From assembly GCF_003063575.1 (NCBI RefSeq), contig NZ_NESC01000003.1:186001-250000 (forward strand): a stretch of DNA of 64,000 bases, in the 5' to 3' direction. The notes under the pieces were generated by a model. That model had not been told where the DNA came from, did no database searches, and saw nothing but the letters and a program-made list of their open reading frames with translations. A program made the translations under genes and the position numbers. The number at the start of each line of letters is the position of its first letter. Position 1 is the stretch's first letter. This DNA is from Limnohabitans sp. Jir72 (lineage in GTDB: Bacteria; Pseudomonadota; Gammaproteobacteria; Burkholderiales; Burkholderiaceae_C). This document shows, piece by piece, positions 18,757 through 28,112 of this stretch.

Positions 18757-19593
18757 ATGAAAGACCTTCCCCATGCCCACGGCTTGGCCCTTGGTCAGCG
18801 ATTCGCATGGGGTTTGGCCTTTTGCATGACTCTGAACGCATGGGCACAAGAGGCCGCACCGAGCACATCGGTGACCAACGCACTGGCCCCGATGGCCGAG
18901 ACTTGGACTTACAGCATAGGCCTGAGCACCGACATACAGCATCTGAACCAGCCAGGCAGCATGAAATTGCGCCCCAGCTTGGGCTTGCGCTACGGGCGTT
19001 GGCGAATCGGACAAACCGATGGATCAGACTGGCACCGCTTTGGCCAAGTGCTGCAAGACAACAACCTGACCTATGACTTGCAAAAGGACGCCAAATGGAG
19101 CGCTTCATTGTCAGGCAACATCATCAACTTGGACAACGACAGCCATTTTGATACGTTCAAGTCCGGCCGAAAAACCCTGCGGGCCAAAGCCGGACTGGAC
19201 TACCGCCTCACCAAGCTCTGGTCAGTCGGTCTGATCGCCACGCAAGACCTGTTCATGCGCGGCGATGGCACTGCGTGGTCCCCTGTGCTGACCTACCGAC
19301 ACCCCCTGACAGACCGCAGCACCTTGATGATCAGTCAATCCATGACCTGGGGCAGCGCCTCGCATTGGCAAACCCAGCAACACCTTGCGCCGGATGGCCC
19401 CAGCCACTTCGGCACTGGCTGGGGGGGTCTGGGAACCCAGTTGGCTTACCGGCAAAAACTGTCCGCGCATTGGGCATTTTTTGGCCAACTTGCCGCACAG
19501 CGCACACTCCAGCCGATTTTCCCGTCTACCCTGTATTCCACGCTTGAATGGACCTACTCGGGTCAACTGGGCGTGGTGTACTTCGAGCATTGA
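18757..19593 (+). CDS. MipA/OmpV-type outer-membrane protein inside the gsp cluster
   Basis: 278 residues. A signal peptide (hydrophobic LGQRFAWGLAFCMTL, cut after AWA) is followed by a beta-barrel sequence of alternating hydrophobic strands, such as YSIGLSTDIQHL and LRAKAGLDYRLT. It ends in an aromatic/charged VVYFEH strand. This fits the MipA/OmpV scaffold family or a general small barrel. The family has been linked to murein enzymes and to antibiotic entry, with no single function. It sits between gspE (10 bases) and gspF (10 bases), so it is surely co-transcribed and may help the secretion system in the outer membrane (inference). No recognised T2SS component has this form. Confidence 0.6.
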   Translation: MKDLPHAHGLALGQRFAWGLAFCMTLNAWAQEAAPSTSVTNALAPMAETWTYSIGLSTDIQHLNQPGSMKLRPSLGLRYGRWRIGQTDGSDWHRFGQVLQDNNLTYDLQKDAKWSASLSGNIINLDNDSHFDTFKSGRKTLRAKAGLDYRLTKLWSVGLIATQDLFMRGDGTAWSPVLTYRHPLTDRSTLMISQSMTWGSASHWQTQQHLAPDGPSHFGTGWGGLGTQLAYRQKLSAHWAFFGQLAAQRTLQPIFPSTLYSTLEWTYSGQLGVVYFEH

Positions 19594-19602
19594 GCGCCTG
19601 AC

Positions 19603-20841
19603 ATGCCTGCTTACCGTTTTGAAGCCCTGCAAGCCGATGGCATCACGCGCAAAGGCGTGATTGAAGCCGACAGCCAGAAAGCTGCGCGCAGCCAACTGCG
19701 CAACCAGTCACTGGTGCCACTGGCGGTCGAGGCCATCGCCGCCACATCAGGGGATGCCCACAGCAAGCAGTTGCCTTGGTGGCAACGGCCCATTGGCCAC
19801 TCACGGGTCTTCAGCACCAGCGAACGTGCCGTCTGGACACGCCAACTGGCCGGACTGGTGAGCAGCGGCCTGTCGATCGAACGCGCCCTGTCGGCCCTGA
19901 CGGATGAAGCCGAAGACGAAAAACAAGGCCAGCTGATGGCCGCCATCCGGGCGGAAGTCAATGCAGGCAGCAGCTTGGGGCGTGCACTGGCCCAACACCG
20001 TGGCGAATTTCCCGCCATTGACCTGGCTGTCATCGCCGCGGGCGAACAAAGCGGTCACCTCGGTCAGGTGCTGGAGCAACTGGCCGATGACCTCGAAGCG
20101 CAGCAAGTCCTGCGCGCCAAACTGTTGGGCGCGGCACTTTACCCTGCCATCGTGAGTCTGGTGGCGTTGGCCATCGTGGTGTTTCTGATGACCTCGGTCG
20201 TGCCCCAGGTGGCAGGGGTATTTGCAGGCACCAAACACCAATTGCCCACGCTCACCGTGGCCATGCTGGCCATCAGCGATGCAGTGCGCCAGTGGGGCTG
20301 GCTTTTATTGCTCATGCTCGCCACGGGCATTGCAGGTTTTCGCATGGCCTTGCGCCAAAGTGAATTTCGCTTGCGCTTTGACGCGGTCTGGCTGCGCATG
20401 CCGATCGTGGGCCGCCTGGCCCGTGGTTACAACAGCGCCCGCTTTGCCTCCACGTTGGGCATGCTCACGGCAGCGGGGGTGCCCATCCTCAAGGCCTTGC
20501 AGGCCGCGGCCGACACCTTGTCCAACCAAGCCTTGCGCGCCGATGCGCTCGAAGCCCTGGTGCGTGTGCGCGAAGGCGCGCCTTTGGGCACGGCCTTGGC
20601 GCAACATGCCCGCTTTCCGGGTTTGCTCAGCATGTTTGCCAAACTGGGCGAACAAACCGGCCAGCTGCCAGTCATGCTGCAACGCGCCGCCCAACAACTG
20701 TCGGCCGAGGTGCAGCGCCGCGCCATGGCCCTGGCCACCATCCTGGAGCCTTTGCTGATCGTCGCCATGGGCGGCATGGTCATGCTGATCGTACTGGCCG
20801 TCCTGATGCCCATCATGGAACTGAACCAATGGGTCAAATGA
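19603..20841 (+). CDS. gspF: Type II secretion inner-membrane platform protein GspF
   Basis: 412 residues. It begins MPAYRFEALQADG and has two T2SSF domains, about residues 75-195 (ERAVWTRQLAGLVSSGLSIERAL) and 275-400 (FASTLGMLTAAGVPILKAL). The three membrane helices are near 175-195, 225-245 and 375-400. It is the polytopic core of the platform, turned by GspE. Last recognised gsp gene of the run. No prepilin peptidase (gspO) is in the window, so it must lie elsewhere. Confidence 0.96.
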   Translation: MPAYRFEALQADGITRKGVIEADSQKAARSQLRNQSLVPLAVEAIAATSGDAHSKQLPWWQRPIGHSRVFSTSERAVWTRQLAGLVSSGLSIERALSALTDEAEDEKQGQLMAAIRAEVNAGSSLGRALAQHRGEFPAIDLAVIAAGEQSGHLGQVLEQLADDLEAQQVLRAKLLGAALYPAIVSLVALAIVVFLMTSVVPQVAGVFAGTKHQLPTLTVAMLAISDAVRQWGWLLLLMLATGIAGFRMALRQSEFRLRFDAVWLRMPIVGRLARGYNSARFASTLGMLTAAGVPILKALQAAADTLSNQALRADALEALVRVREGAPLGTALAQHARFPGLLSMFAKLGEQTGQLPVMLQRAAQQLSAEVQRRAMALATILEPLLIVAMGGMVMLIVLAVLMPIMELNQWVK

Positions 20842-20856
20842 CCCGAAGGAGTCCAC

Positions 20857-21762
20857 ATGCCCGTCACACTTGAAGGCCAATTGGTCGTGGCGATTTCGTC
20901 ACGGGCCCTGTTCGATTTTGAAGAAGAAAACAAAATCTTCGAGCAGGGCGATGACCGGGCGTACATGAAGCTCCAACTCGACCGGCTAGAAGAGCCTGCT
21001 CGCCCCGGCGTGGCTTTTTCCTTGGTGCGCAAGCTGCTGGCCTTCAACGATGCCCAGGCCCAGCGCGTGGAGGTGGTGATCCTCTCGCGCAATGACCCGG
21101 TCTCCGGCATGCGGGTGTTCCGCTCGGCGCAGCACTACGGCTTGCCCATCCAGCGCGGGAGCTTCACGCGCGGACAACCACCCTGGCGTTACCTCAAGCC
21201 GCTCAACGCCAACCTGTTTTTGTCTACCCACCTGTCCGATGTACGGGCCGCGCTGGGTGCGGGCGTGCCTGCGGCGCAGGTGTACCCACACTCGGCGCGG
21301 GCGTCCGAAGCGCACCCGCAAGAAGTCCGCATCGCTTTCGACGGTGATGCGGTGCTGTTCTCGGATGAAGCGGAGCGCGTGTTCCAGGCCGAAGGCTTGT
21401 CGGCTTTTCAAAAGCACGAAAGCGACAAAGCGACCCAACCCTTGTTGGCCGGGCCCTTCAAGCCCCTGCTGGCAGCGCTGCAACGGCTGCAGCAAGAGGG
21501 CACACCGGCCATGCGCATCCGCACCGCGCTCGTCACAGCGCGCAGCGCGCCCGCGCACGAGCGCGCCATTCGCACCCTGATGAACTGGAACATCGAAGTA
21601 GACGAAGCCATGTTCCTGGGAGGCCTTCCCAAAGGCGAATTTTTACGCGAGTTTGAACCGGATTTTTTCTTTGATGACCAGACCGGCCACATCGAATCGG
21701 CGGCACGCCATGTGCCCTCGGGGCACGTGGCCTCGGGGGTGAGCAACACACCCAATACCTGA
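20857..21762 (+). CDS. 5'-nucleotidase, cytosolic type I-like family
   Basis: 301 residues. It starts LEGQLVVAISSRALFDFEEE, has LSRNDPVSGMRVF, then FDGDAVLFSDEAE and a C-terminal FFFDDQTGHIESAA. These are the hallmarks of the 5'-nucleotidase family related to animal cytosolic 5'-nucleotidase IA. Such enzymes remove phosphate from nucleoside monophosphates with a HAD-like fold. The bacterial members are little studied. GGAG precedes the ATG. It follows gspF by 15 bases and may be read through from the gsp operon, with no evident functional link. A decayed second copy of its 3' end is at 24919-25062. Confidence 0.85.
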   Translation: MPVTLEGQLVVAISSRALFDFEEENKIFEQGDDRAYMKLQLDRLEEPARPGVAFSLVRKLLAFNDAQAQRVEVVILSRNDPVSGMRVFRSAQHYGLPIQRGSFTRGQPPWRYLKPLNANLFLSTHLSDVRAALGAGVPAAQVYPHSARASEAHPQEVRIAFDGDAVLFSDEAERVFQAEGLSAFQKHESDKATQPLLAGPFKPLLAALQRLQQEGTPAMRIRTALVTARSAPAHERAIRTLMNWNIEVDEAMFLGGLPKGEFLREFEPDFFFDDQTGHIESAARHVPSGHVASGVSNTPNT

Positions 21763-21792
21763 TCACCGTTCAGCGCGTGTCGGCCACACGCA

Positions 21793-22446
21793 TCACGGCG
21801 AGGGTGTTGAAGAGCTCTGGTCGCGCAGGCCTGACGACCCTCGCTGATCTTGCAGGCCGCGCGCCAACTGCTCAAGCTGCGCTTGGTCTTCTGCAAAGAA
21901 AGCCTGTGCCCACTCAGGGCCCAAGAGCGAGCGGGCCTGACGGAAAAAGTCCAACCGTGAAACGATCCATTGGTCCGCGGTCAAGGCTTTCAGATCCAAC
22001 TGGTTTTGCATGGTTTCGTCCCATATCAGCAAATTCAGGTAGTTGTCCCAAATCTGAACCACCGCCTGCACGCCCTCTGGGCTGAGGTCGTGCATGGCCA
22101 GTGCCTGCACCGTATTGCGCATGTCCGACCATGCTTGCGTCGTCCGTTGCGCCAACAGCTGATCAAAGCGCCTGCGCAAATCGCTGTCGGGACGCAGCTG
22201 TCCCCGTTCAAACTGCCCCCATCGGCCTGACCGCAAGGGTTGCGCGGCAAGCACTGCCAGCCCCTTCTCGCCCTGCCCCCCATTGGCCAGCAAGGCCTGA
22301 TCCGCAGCTGACGGCACAGCCATAGACAGTGCCAAAGGCGCTGTCACGGACTCATCGGGCTGGGACGCTGTATAAAACGCCCCCCACAGGCACAGACCGG
22401 TCAGCGCCAAGCCAAGCACCCACCAGGCATAAAAGCGTTCGTTCAT
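21793..22446 (-). CDS. Lipase-foldase-like membrane-anchored protein
   Basis: 217 residues. An N-terminal membrane helix (residues about 7-27) is followed by LRPDSDLRRRFDQLLAQ near residue 85 and AVVQIWDNYLNLL near 130. Lipase-specific foldases (LifO/Lif) have the same layout: an inner-membrane anchor, an L..D..LR..FD segment and a later WDRYL helix. The match is by motif only. The protein is shorter than the usual 300 or more residues, and no lipase gene is near. It is last in a run with the DUF305 and LVIVD genes (3-base gap). Function open. Confidence 0.45.
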   Translation of the reverse strand: MNERFYAWWVLGLALTGLCLWGAFYTASQPDESVTAPLALSMAVPSAADQALLANGGQGEKGLAVLAAQPLRSGRWGQFERGQLRPDSDLRRRFDQLLAQRTTQAWSDMRNTVQALAMHDLSPEGVQAVVQIWDNYLNLLIWDETMQNQLDLKALTADQWIVSRLDFFRQARSLLGPEWAQAFFAEDQAQLEQLARGLQDQRGSSGLRDQSSSTPSP

Positions 22447-22449
22447 GAA

Positions 22450-23148
22450 TCAACGGCCCTGATGGTTCTGCATATCCAAACCATCGCGTCGCGCCAGAGT
22501 GAGCAGCTGCACCGATTCCTGCACTTGGTCTCGCAGCATGCTGGCCGCAAAGCTGCGAAAACGACTGGTCTCCGCATGGTCTGCAGCAAAGCGGGTCATC
22601 ACGATCGCTGCGGCATGGTGCCGGATCATCAATTCCAACCAAAGGTGCTGGAACGCAACGCCCGTGGCCTGCTGCAATCGGCTGAGCTCATCTAGCGTGG
22701 CCATACCTGGCATTTGGTCGGGATGGGCCTGACAAGCCAAGATGAATTTGTCGTACTCCGGGATATGCTGGCCCAGGCGGGCGTATCGGTCAGCCATCCA
22801 TCCCATCATCGGTGCGCCTGATGCCTGTGCTGTTTGTGTTTCGGCCATCGTCCACGCGTGCATCATGCCCATTTCCAGACTTTGGCCCCGGATGATTTTC
22901 AAAGAGGTGGCCTGGATATCTGGTGATCCTTTGACGGCACCCAACAAAGCCAAGTTCACAGCCTGGTTGTGGTGCACACCCATGTCGCGCATGAAACCGG
23001 TGGCCACGGCGGGCTGGACCGGATCATGTACACGCTCAAGCGCCCACCAAGCGACAGCAGCCGTCAGCCACAAGCCCACTGCGGCGATGGCTAAAACCCG
23101 CCAAAGGCGGTGCACGCCGCCCGCTTGGCCGGTGGTCAGGAATCTCAC
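22450..23148 (-). CDS. DUF305 family protein
   Basis: 232 residues from a GTG start at 23148. One membrane helix (about residues 17-37, VLAIAAVGLWLTAAVAWWAL) precedes two His-rich halves: FMRDMGVHHNQAVNLALL and later LMIRHHAAAIVMTRF, the defining DUF305 repeats. The domain is a ferritin-like four-helix fold with histidines that may bind metal, often found with copper or other metal genes. The start is inferred: the frame stays open into the upstream gene, and GTG 23148 is the first start 11 bases after that gene's stop. Probably periplasmic. Substrate unknown. Confidence 0.82.
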   Translation of the reverse strand: MRFLTTGQAGGVHRLWRVLAIAAVGLWLTAAVAWWALERVHDPVQPAVATGFMRDMGVHHNQAVNLALLGAVKGSPDIQATSLKIIRGQSLEMGMMHAWTMAETQTAQASGAPMMGWMADRYARLGQHIPEYDKFILACQAHPDQMPGMATLDELSRLQQATGVAFQHLWLELMIRHHAAAIVMTRFAADHAETSRFRSFAASMLRDQVQESVQLLTLARRDGLDMQNHQGR

Positions 23149-23158
23149 GACAACACGC

Positions 23159-24691
23159 TCACGGCCGCTTGAGCTGCAGCACCATGAAGCCATTGTCGGT
23201 GCAGGATACCCAGATTTGATCGCCCTTCCAACGTGGAATTGAGGTGCAAAAATCGGCGGTGAAGTTGGCTTTCCCAAGTGCCTGACTCATATCCAGCAAA
23301 CCCACATCGACATCAGACAACAGCGGCTGCTCAACGGGCAGGTTGTGTGCGGAACCGACCAGCATGGCATTTTTTCCTGTCTGTGCAGGTGGGTTGAAGT
23401 AAGCGACTTCTCTCGGTTTTTGAGGATCCGCAATGTCAAACACGCGCACGCCCGACTGGAAAAAAGTGCAAGCCAATAAGGATGGATCTTTGTCTTTGTC
23501 GGGTGTGCAGTAGTGAGACTCATAGCCAAAACCGCCTGTTTTCGCCAACTCCTTTGTTCGGGTGACTTTGTGCTCGGGTAACTGTATCGACAGTCGGATG
23601 TGCGTCACCACTTTGGGATTACGATCATCTGCGATGTCGATCAAACGCACACCACCCGAGCGACTTTCATCCGTATAAATCAAATACGGGCGAGTGCCAT
23701 ACATCACCGGGTGTGGGCGCTGACCGATGAACCCATCTTTCCAGAACAGACTGCTCACAGGGGTGATCTGCTTGTTCAGCTTGCGGTCCTGAATGGCGCT
23801 GACATCCAGCACCAGCAAGCCAGCGATCCCGTCCGTGGTCATGTACAACCGTCGCCCATCCGGACTGAAGGACATGCCATGAACCACGGGGGCCCCTGCC
23901 CAGCCATGATAAATCGTCACAGGTCTGGCTGGGTTGCTGACATCGATAGCGCTGACCGTGCCGCTGATAAAGCCCGTCGTCCAGTAAGTCTTGCTATCCG
24001 GCGACCATTCGCCCTCATGGCCGATGTTCAGAACCAAGGATGACTCATTCGGGTTGAGCAATTGCTTGTTGAGCAATTTAGGGTTGGTGCAATCGCGGAT
24101 GTCGTAGAGGTCAAACTTGTTGAAATCGATTGTGGCACCGCCGGAGACGGCGGCCAACATCGCGCCGTCGGGGCTGATGCGCAAAGACTCCCATGTGCCC
24201 GAACGGGCGGCGCGGGTGGCCAATGTACGCACATAACGGGGTTTGGCTGGATCGCTGAAGTCGATCACTTGGATGCCACTTTGGGCATGCGTCCCGCCGG
24301 TGGTGCCATGCCAACTGGTGGGCATGTAGGCGCAGCGACCGTTGGAAGCCGATACCCAGTCGCTGCCCACCCCCTGGTATTGACCCACCAAGGCCATGTT
24401 GCACTGGTAACCCTGAGCACTGCGCCCGCTTTGCCGATCGGCCAGGGAGACTTGCCCTTGCAGACCCGTTTCGGGCCGCGAGCCGGGCCCACACTGCGCC
24501 CGAGTCACAGCCACCGGGGGCGGGGCCTTGTATGCGTTGAGCCCAGCCCAACTGAGCGGAGGCACTTTGGACATCAACAAATCCATCAGCGCCGCGAATC
24601 CAGAACCATCCTGTGCACTGACCGGCGCGGCAACCATCAATGAAGCCATCATTAAACCCGTCAGCCCGTGCTTTATTTTCCGAAACATCAT
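23159..24691 (-). CDS. LVIVD-repeat beta-propeller protein, secreted
   Basis: 510 residues. The signal peptide is cut after VSA (residue about 26). Many repeats follow of the type IQVIDFSDPAKPRYV, VSAIDVSNPARPV, GVRLIDIADDRNPKVV and VRVFDIADPQKPREV. These are LVIVD repeats, which fold as a beta-propeller. Several cysteines (CGPGS, YCTPDK, FCTSIP, VSCTD) suggest disulfides, in line with export. A strong GGAGGAG ribosome site precedes the ATG. First gene of the operon with DUF305 and the foldase-like gene. No enzyme motif is visible, so it may be a binding or scaffold protein. Confidence 0.8.
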   Translation of the reverse strand: MMFRKIKHGLTGLMMASLMVAAPVSAQDGSGFAALMDLLMSKVPPLSWAGLNAYKAPPPVAVTRAQCGPGSRPETGLQGQVSLADRQSGRSAQGYQCNMALVGQYQGVGSDWVSASNGRCAYMPTSWHGTTGGTHAQSGIQVIDFSDPAKPRYVRTLATRAARSGTWESLRISPDGAMLAAVSGGATIDFNKFDLYDIRDCTNPKLLNKQLLNPNESSLVLNIGHEGEWSPDSKTYWTTGFISGTVSAIDVSNPARPVTIYHGWAGAPVVHGMSFSPDGRRLYMTTDGIAGLLVLDVSAIQDRKLNKQITPVSSLFWKDGFIGQRPHPVMYGTRPYLIYTDESRSGGVRLIDIADDRNPKVVTHIRLSIQLPEHKVTRTKELAKTGGFGYESHYCTPDKDKDPSLLACTFFQSGVRVFDIADPQKPREVAYFNPPAQTGKNAMLVGSAHNLPVEQPLLSDVDVGLLDMSQALGKANFTADFCTSIPRWKGDQIWVSCTDNGFMVLQLKRP

Positions 24692-24733
24692 GACCAGCGT
24701 CTCCTCCAGATGTCCGGATTATGCGCATTTAAA

Positions 24734-24756
24734 AAATATACTTAAAAAGTATTTTT
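24734..24756. promoter_or_regulatory. AT-rich inverted repeat upstream of the LVIVD operon
   Basis: ATACTT-AAA-AAGTAT (24738-24752) with partly pairing A and T flanks lies 43 bases before the LVIVD start, in an AT-rich stretch (24724-24800) unlike the GC-rich surroundings. It could be an operator or part of the promoter. It also resembles a bidirectional terminator but has a weak stem. Confidence 0.35.
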
Positions 24757-24918
24757 CATGATTAAAGTTTCATTAAGTTCATAAAAAAATTTACAAAATA
24801 CCATTGCCGCGCGCAATCTTGACCCCACCCCACAAAATCACGAACACCCCCGCTGGAGGGACTGGTTGGGCACACGGTCAAACACCTGCCAAACGAGCAG
24901 CGACGCCTAGCCCAACGC

Positions 24919-25062
24919 GTGGAGCTGGACGAAGCGATGTTCCTTTGCGGCCTGCACCAAGGAGAATTTTTGCTGAAATTCGGGCTGGATTTGTTATTTG
25001 ACGAACCGACCACTCACATCGAATCGGCAGCACACCATGCGCCCGCCAGACCCTTGGCCTAG
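24919..25062 (+). pseudogene. Decayed 3' end of a second 5'-nucleotidase gene
   Basis: The frame reads ELDEAMFLCGLHQGEF, then LFDEPTTHIESAAHH, and stops at 25060-25062. The intact gene at 20857-21762 ends EVDEAMFLGGLPKGEF and FFDDQTGHIESAARH. About 25 of 39 aligned residues are identical (counted by eye). The rest of the gene is missing. The preceding 24800-24918 is open sequence with no clear gene, though it may hold further worn traces of the same gene. The gap between the LVIVD gene and the EamA gene (24692-25084) holds nothing else beyond the AT-rich inverted repeat. Confidence 0.8.
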
Positions 25063-25084
25063 GGCCTCTCCAGCGGCCAACGCC

Positions 25085-25990
25085 TCAGTCGGGCAAGGCC
25101 ACGGGCCTGCGGCCTTCGCGGCGGGCAATCCACACCGTAGCACCCAAGATGACCGCTGCACCCAACCAGGTGGATTGGCTGGGTACATCGCCAAAGATCA
25201 GCCAGCCCAGCAGGGAAGCCCAGACCAAGTCCAAAAAGCGCAAGGACTGGGTGGCCGAGATGTCGGCAATGGCAAAGGCACGCGTCAGGCAATAATGCGC
25301 CATGCTGCCGAATGTGCCCGTCAAGAAAAATCCAAACCACTGCCACGGCGTCGGTGTTTGCCAGTGCGGCAAAGCCATGGGCAGGCTCAGCACCGTCACG
25401 GTGATGGCTTGCCACAACACGATCACGCCGGGCTTTTCATAACGGGTCAGCGCCTTGGTGATCAGGAACGAGGCCGCAAACACCGGCGCAGACGCCAGCA
25501 TCACCAGGTTGTACCAACCGCCACTGCCCGACATCTTGGGCAACACCACCACCAGCACACCGGCAAAACCGATCATGGCCGCGATCCAGCGGTCACGCCG
25601 CATGGTCTCGCCCAGAAACCAAGCGGCCCCCAGCATGATGAAGATCGGTCCGGTGAACCCAATCGCCGTCATGTCGGCCAAGGGAATTTGCGGCAGTGCT
25701 GTGAACCACAAAATCAGGCCCACGGTGTGTACAGCGCCGCGCCAGAACTGCCCACGGATATTGACCGGTTTGTAAGTGCGCCAACCATCGCGATACACCC
25801 AGGGCAGCATCACCAGCATGCCCATCAGATAGCGTAGAAATTGGGTTTCATAGGCGTCCAATTGCATGGACAGGCCCCGCGCCACCGTGTTGAGCAAGGA
25901 AAACAAAATGCCACCCGCGACCATCCACAGCATGCCGCGCACAGGCGCAGGCCAAGATGCCAGCCGCCGCCGCCCGCGTCGATGGGCCAT
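25085..25990 (-). CDS. EamA/DMT-family transporter
   Basis: 301 residues with ten predicted membrane helices in two EamA repeats (about residues 20-150 and 165-290). Typical segments are ADMTAIGFTGPIFIMLGA and SATQSLRFLDLVWASLLGWLIFGD. Members move small metabolites or drugs across the inner membrane. The substrate cannot be read from sequence. I chose ATG 25990 because GAGGG lies a few bases upstream. An earlier ATG at 26035 lacks a ribosome site. Single gene. Confidence 0.88.
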   Translation of the reverse strand: MAHRRGRRRLASWPAPVRGMLWMVAGGILFSLLNTVARGLSMQLDAYETQFLRYLMGMLVMLPWVYRDGWRTYKPVNIRGQFWRGAVHTVGLILWFTALPQIPLADMTAIGFTGPIFIMLGAAWFLGETMRRDRWIAAMIGFAGVLVVVLPKMSGSGGWYNLVMLASAPVFAASFLITKALTRYEKPGVIVLWQAITVTVLSLPMALPHWQTPTPWQWFGFFLTGTFGSMAHYCLTRAFAIADISATQSLRFLDLVWASLLGWLIFGDVPSQSTWLGAAVILGATVWIARREGRRPVALPD

Positions 25991-26148
25991 GGAGACCCTC
26001 TGTGGGGCAGAAAAGAAACGCTTGCGTGCTTTCATGCAAGCGACAGTCGGGAATGTTGGATCACCGGCCCATGATAGGAGAAGCTGCTGCTTGCGCCAGT
26101 CGCTTGCGTTACCGCCTTATGGGGCGCAAATGCAAGACCGTGAAAAGT

Positions 26149-26479
26149 GTGAAGCTCGCCGATAAGCCGGATTCTGTGCACAGCGGTTGCCCGCTGTGTG
26201 ACCGCCATTACTCTGGGCCGGGAGTCGCCCACCCGGCTCGATGCTACCTACCCGCCAACTCTGCGGAACCACATCAACGTTGGCCTACTTGGTATTGCTG
26301 CGCGTAGAGATTGCCCGTTTCACCCGAACCAGGTTGCGCCGGTTCGACTCGTCTCTGTTGCTCTGATCCTCACCTCACGGTGGAGAGGCGTTACCTCCTA
26401 CGCTGTCCTGTGCAGTCCGGACGTTCCTCCAGTGCACCCTTTCGGGCATTGCACCAGCGGCGGTCTGGCGAGCTTCACC
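26149..26479 (-). ncRNA. rnpB: RNase P RNA (class A)
   Basis: On the minus strand the transcript begins GGTGAAGCTCGCC and ends GGCGAGCTTCAC, a perfect P1 helix of 12 pairs. Inside are GAGGAACGTCCGGAC (the conserved 5' P4 region), CACAGGACAG, GTGAAACGGGCAATC and the 3' segment ACAGAATCCGGCTTAT. All are landmarks of bacterial type A RNase P RNA, which removes the 5' leader of tRNA precursors. Length about 330. Ends are set by the P1 helix. The promoter would be above 26480. Confidence 0.96.
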
Positions 26480-26577
26480 ACCTGATTATCACCTGTGGGC
26501 ATAAGCTCATGCCGCAAAAGGTCTGAACTTTCACGCACAATGTTTTTTTCAGCGTTTTTTCACACGGAGACCCGATC

Positions 26578-27495
<918 letters not shown>

Positions 27496-27499
27496 GACG

Positions 27500-27534
27500 G
27501 TCGTCCTGCCACTGCCTCGCAGTGGCAGGACGAC
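27500..27534 (+). repeat. Perfect 15-base inverted repeat after cysK
   Basis: GTCGTCCTGCCACTG, a five-base loop (CCTCG) and CAGTGGCAGGACGAC, with no mismatch. No T run follows, so it is not a classical intrinsic terminator. It may stabilise the cysK transcript or be a small mobile palindrome. Confidence 0.8.
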
Positions 27535-28112
27535 TCGGTCAAACGAGATTCTTGGCATGCGCTGCATCCTCAACACACCTCAAGAACAGATGCAAAAGTC
27601 GGATTTTTCTCGTTGTACCCATTCTTCCATGGGCTGGCACACTGTTCACCGCGATGGCTGACCACACCACAACGTTCAGCAACACAACCATCTTGGTGGA
27701 TTAAAGCAGCAGCAGCTCAGCCTGCAAAACCCTGAACTGCAAAAAGCCTGTAGAACACCGGCTGAAGCATGTCCGACGCGGGCAAAGCCATCATTGACAC
27801 CTCGGACACTGGCCGTGAGCGGTATTTTTGAACTGCCCGATGGCACCTCGCCGCACGAGCTACGCAACACTGCAGTCACAGGCAAGCGCAGCAATATGCT
27901 GGCACACTCGGCCCAGTTTGAATACAAAACTGCCGTCCGACAAGTCGATGCGGGTCCAAGCGGCAGGAAAGGCTGGTGCGACCTGCTCCACTTGAAATTC
28001 GAAGCTGCTGTATCAGCACCCGACCCCTACAGCATCTACAAACTGATCAACTACGGCGGCAGACACCAAAAGGGGCCACAAGGACCAAGCAGCCATTGGG
28101 CACAATGGGGCC
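27535..28112. other. 578-base stretch without a recognisable gene
   Basis: Two short plus-strand frames are suggestive but out of register. One runs from ATG 27769 (20 codons, ends TGRERYF). The other is open from about 27794 and reads GIFELPDGTSPHELRN and later YSIYKLINYGGRH. They could be parts of one frameshifted gene, but I recognise no family. The last 20 bases hold the promoter candidate of amn (CACAAT at 28101-28106). Confidence 0.5.
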
